A stretch of DNA of 64,000 nt, taken from contig DAOUPT010000005.1 in NCBI GenBank assembly GCA_030626025.1, positions 36,920-100,919 on the forward strand, read 5' to 3'. Below are positions 61,320-64,000 of the stretch, in pieces. A program made the position numbers and the translations under genes. Within the stretch, counting starts at the first letter, position 1; the number at the start of each line of letters is the position of its first letter. The notes under the pieces are model-generated. The model saw nothing but the letters and a program-made list of their open reading frames with translations. It was not told the origin of the DNA and ran no database searches. This DNA is from Anderseniella sp. Its GTDB lineage: Bacteria > Pseudomonadota > Alphaproteobacteria > Rhizobiales > Aestuariivirgaceae.

Positions 61320-63044
61320 CTATTTGCCAGCAGCGACCATCGGGCCAGGGAGTGGCTGTGGGGGAGCATCAAATTCGATATAGTTTTTGCTCAGATCAAT
61401 CGCTGTCCAGCGGACCTCTTTTCGAAATACGCCAAAGACATCACCGGAAGTAAACTGTGGCTTCTTGATACCTGCAGTGAACATCGAAGGTCCATAGAGC
61501 TGCTCAACTGTTGTTTTATTGTAGCCCATAAGCTCGAGCACCGTCGGGCGAATCGAGAAATGGCTGGCGATGTTCCTGTTTGCCTTTGCGCCCTGTTCGA
61601 AACGGGCTTTAAGTGTCGCATTTTCTGTCATGGCAAATAAGGGAACCAGCCCTTCACGAGGATCGGGATCGCTCACAGAACAATGGGTGAGCTGGCCGTT
61701 GAACAAAGCCTGGCCGTGATCCGAGGTGTATATAACTGCAGTATCGCGCAAATTGAGTTGCTCAAAAAACCGTGCAAAGAATTTGTCTACGGCCCAGTGT
61801 ATAACATTGAAGTAAGAATTAACTTTGGTCTCGATCCGGTCAGATCCGGTTTGGGTAACAGTCGGTCCAAAAATTACCTGTGATTCCGGGTAACCTTCAT
61901 CGTAAGGGAAATGGGCACCGTTTTTATTGGCATAGATGAAAACAGGTTTGTCCGAGCGCAATTCTTTTTCGATCACCTTGAGTACTTCAAAATCCAACTT
62001 GGAGTTGGCAACACCGCTAAACCGCACAATGTGATCGATATGTTTGGTTTCATTCACTGTCATAAAATTCTGAAGCATCCCAGGGTCTTTATTCAAACCA
62101 GATTGCCCATCTATATATACGGTCCGAAAACCGGCCTTTTTGGCATATTGCCAAATCGTTGGATTAGAACGAACTGAAGAGCTTATATCATCGCGAGTTC
62201 CACCGAGTCGCAAAATAGCGTTGGAATAACTGGAGCAATTACCACCCGAAGCAGTGGGACCAAAGTTTACAATGCGCCGCTTGTTGGCAGCTAGTTGTGG
62301 GGTGTAGGGATTGCCCGGCTGCCAATTAAAATAATCGGGTCTAACGCTTTCATCAATCAGCATGACAATATGTTTTACCGGACGTGGCTGATCAGGTTGC
62401 ATTGCAACCTTTTTGCGAAGGTATTGTTTCTGGCCGGCGGTTTTTATTGCGGTAACGATTCCAACAGCCAATGGCTGGAATTGACTTGGCATTGCCTGCG
62501 ACCCACCACCCTCTTTGAGCAAAATAATCGCCGCGATCAGCAAAACCGGGACTGCCGGTGTCCACGACAACCACTTCAAACCCAAACGGACCCAGCGGTG
62601 GTTCGGTATCGGTGGTGACGCGATAATAATGAAGCTTCCAACAACGACAAACCCTGACCAGATCAAACCGTCGCGATAAAATTCGAACGCCCGGTGTGCT
62701 TCATGTTTTGCCGTCCATAGGGAAAGAGCATCAAACACCGAAAGATCGGACCCTGATATAGAAGTGTACATAAATGCAATACCGGCAGAAACTGACAGAA
62801 GGCCTGCCCATGCCATGCGGACAATTTTTTTCGGTTGAAATGACGCTATGATCAAGGCTGCAACGGAAACGCCCCACATGCCGAGAAAAAATATCAGAGT
62901 AAACCATCGGTCTGACGCATAGAGTAGCTTAATACGATCAAAAAAACCAAAATTGGTGACTGCTATCAAGGCGAGAATGGCCATTAGTTTAATAGCGATA
63001 CCACGCCAGTTGGTGGGCTTTTGAATGAAAACTTTATTGCGCAT
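61320..63044 (-). CDS. EptA-like sulfatase-fold membrane transferase
   Basis: A 574-aa protein. About five transmembrane helices (residues 15-185) precede an alkaline-phosphatase-type periplasmic domain. The domain has MLIDESVRPDYF (about 227) with metal/Glu residues, TASGGNCSSYSNAILRLGG as the nucleophile region (about 265-283) and YTSDHGQALF near 440. This is the layout of phosphoethanolamine or phosphoglycerol transferases acting on lipid A or glycans. ATG 63044 (AAAGGA upstream) is preferred to 63143. The transferred group is not known. Confidence 0.8.
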   Translation of the reverse strand: MRNKVFIQKPTNWRGIAIKLMAILALIAVTNFGFFDRIKLLYASDRWFTLIFFLGMWGVSVAALIIASFQPKKIVRMAWAGLLSVSAGIAFMYTSISGSDLSVFDALSLWTAKHEAHRAFEFYRDGLIWSGFVVVGSFIIIASPPIPNHRWVRLGLKWLSWTPAVPVLLIAAIILLKEGGGSQAMPSQFQPLAVGIVTAIKTAGQKQYLRKKVAMQPDQPRPVKHIVMLIDESVRPDYFNWQPGNPYTPQLAANKRRIVNFGPTASGGNCSSYSNAILRLGGTRDDISSSVRSNPTIWQYAKKAGFRTVYIDGQSGLNKDPGMLQNFMTVNETKHIDHIVRFSGVANSKLDFEVLKVIEKELRSDKPVFIYANKNGAHFPYDEGYPESQVIFGPTVTQTGSDRIETKVNSYFNVIHWAVDKFFARFFEQLNLRDTAVIYTSDHGQALFNGQLTHCSVSDPDPREGLVPLFAMTENATLKARFEQGAKANRNIASHFSIRPTVLELMGYNKTTVEQLYGPSMFTAGIKKPQFTSGDVFGVFRKEVRWTAIDLSKNYIEFDAPPQPLPGPMVAAGK

Positions 63045-63373
63045 CAGGTTTTCCTTTTTACTCTTTAAATGTCTCAAAGCGAGACACCCTAAAATTAAAA
63101 AAGCAAACTGCATGCCAATGTGGGTTACTTCTTTGCCTCCCAACCCATGTTAGGTCTCATTTTCCACACTCCAAGCACCGTTATCAAAGTGTTGCCAGAG
63201 AGTCGGCACTTGGAAAATTCCTGCTAACATTAATTTAAGAAACTAGTGATATGTTTTAAAATGCTATAAATTTAGCTGCAGTATTCGGTAAGCATTTACC
63301 CCGAAACTTGTCGGCAGATTATAATTAGCATGAAAGAGAAAAGCCGAGAGTATAAAGTGGGAAGATAGAAAAA
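63045..63373. other. Divergent intergenic region
   Basis: It contains the promoters of the EptA-like gene (minus) and the TadG-like gene (plus). One short hairpin is visible: TGTCTC/GAGACA around AAAGC (63070-63086), in the leader of the minus-strand gene. No coding frame is supported apart from a possible longer N-terminus of the minus-strand gene. Confidence 0.45.
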
Positions 63374-64000
63374 ATGCACCGATTGTCAAAAGCGCTTACA
63401 CGCAAGCTGAAAAACAAAATGCAATCATTTACAGATGATCGTTCAGGAAATGTTGCATTGATTTTTGGTCTTTCGGCGATACCGGTTGTTTTGGCTGCAG
63501 GAATAGCTTTGGATTACAGTCGTGGCACATCGGCAAAAACATACGCACAAAGTGCTGTCGATGCCGGGGCTTTAACTGCTGCACTGGCTACCGGCGAGAC
63601 CGTAAGCGGCACTTCCGACGATGGCACCCCTACTAACTTCAAAAATGAGGCTGCCAAACGGTATTTGGCCGAGCAAATTGTCCTTTCAAACCTTCCCGAT
63701 CATTTGAAAGGCCTTGTACAAAACCCGACTGTTACATTTGCAAATGATGGCTCTGCGGTTGTCAGCCTTGACTTCAACCTCAACACTTCATTTACGACAG
63801 TGGTCGGAATCAAAAACATGAAAATTTCTGCCCGGGCCAAAGCGGCTGTTGCCCCAGATGCCAAAGCTTGCGTAATTGCATTGGGCAAAAATGGTGATGG
63901 CATTTCTTTGGGCGGTAACTCAGATGTTTCAATGACCGGTTGCCAATTATATTCCAATGCGACAGGTGCCGGTTCCCTTGATATCAGCGGTTCCTCCTCG
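63374..64000 (+). CDS. TadE/TadG-like pilus assembly protein, truncated by window end
   Basis: The first 209 codons are open to the edge. The N-terminus has the TadE/TadG pattern: charged residues, then DRSGNVALIFGLSAIPVV and a hydrophobic helix ending LDYSRG (about residues 22-51), typical of a Tad secretion pseudopilin-like anchor. It continues with SAVDAGALTAALA. The rest looks like the periplasmic region of a large TadG/VWA protein, but that domain is not reached. Confidence 0.8.
   Translation, partial: MHRLSKALTRKLKNKMQSFTDDRSGNVALIFGLSAIPVVLAAGIALDYSRGTSAKTYAQSAVDAGALTAALATGETVSGTSDDGTPTNFKNEAAKRYLAEQIVLSNLPDHLKGLVQNPTVTFANDGSAVVSLDFNLNTSFTTVVGIKNMKISARAKAAVAPDAKACVIALGKNGDGISLGGNSDVSMTGCQLYSNATGAGSLDISGSSS

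Overview
The window looks like part of an alphaproteobacterial chromosome of moderate GC, from a sulfur-oxidising and probably marine organism. The lineage below class is inference from gene content only. The defining block is an oxidative (reverse-type) dissimilatory sulfite reductase locus. It carries dsrEFH and dsrL, which mark sulfur oxidisers, and no dsrD was seen.

Layout. (1) 339-14727, plus strand: dsrA-dsrB, a strong terminator-like hairpin, then dsrEFH-dsrC-dsrMKLJOP, an inserted structured repeat, a TrpD2/YbiB-like gene, dsrN and a QueG-like iron-sulfur protein. DsrEFH and DsrC relay sulfur, DsrAB oxidises it to sulfite, DsrMKJOP connects DsrC to the quinone pool, and DsrL handles electrons from DsrAB. 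Hairpins surround dsrC and separate dsrA from dsrB, so the mRNA is probably segmented. (2) 14754-19175: housekeeping genes (phosphoglycolate phosphatase, succinate-semialdehyde dehydrogenase, rpiA, glutathione reductase) with a REP-type doublet before gor. (3) 19192-22602, minus strand: two exported proteins of unknown function, a DUF4166 protein with a GbsR/MarR-type regulator and a two-tier palindromic operator, and an OmpA-type lipoprotein. An AT-rich gene-free stretch follows (22603-23213). (4) 23214-34611, minus strand: an envelope/glycan region with a GNAT acetyltransferase, a deacetylase-like protein, DUF2207, LemA, a cNMP-binding protein, an ABC-exporter-like protein whose nucleotide-site motifs are all degenerate, and three glycosyltransferases. 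(5) 34700-40695, minus strand: a complete family-5 (oligopeptide/microcin C type) ABC importer. (6) 40855-48358: another glycosyltransferase plus deacetylase pair, two class III nucleotide cyclases (one fused to a [2Fe-2S] ferredoxin domain and a His-rich membrane domain), an MBL hydrolase, a small methyltransferase and a polysaccharide lyase. (7) 48355-56114: 2-aminoethylphosphonate mineralisation (LysR regulator, MetE-like protein, phnW, phnA, phnY) followed by a DUF47 protein and a PiT phosphate transporter. (8) 56115-63044: structured repeats, a terminator, a polyamine-type ABC importer that may import an amine such as aminoethylphosphonate, and an EptA-like sulfatase-fold transferase. (9) 63374 to the edge: the start of a TadE/TadG-like protein.

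The most unusual items are: the 922-residue ABC protein with all its nucleotide-site motifs lost and a repeated insertion; the putative redox-sensing cyclase; a roughly 130-bp multi-hairpin element present twice (11.5 kb and 56.3 kb) with compensatory base changes; mutually exclusive hairpins next to its second copy; and the dsr-linked QueG-like protein beside dsrN. No tRNA, rRNA, CRISPR array, transposase or integrase was seen.
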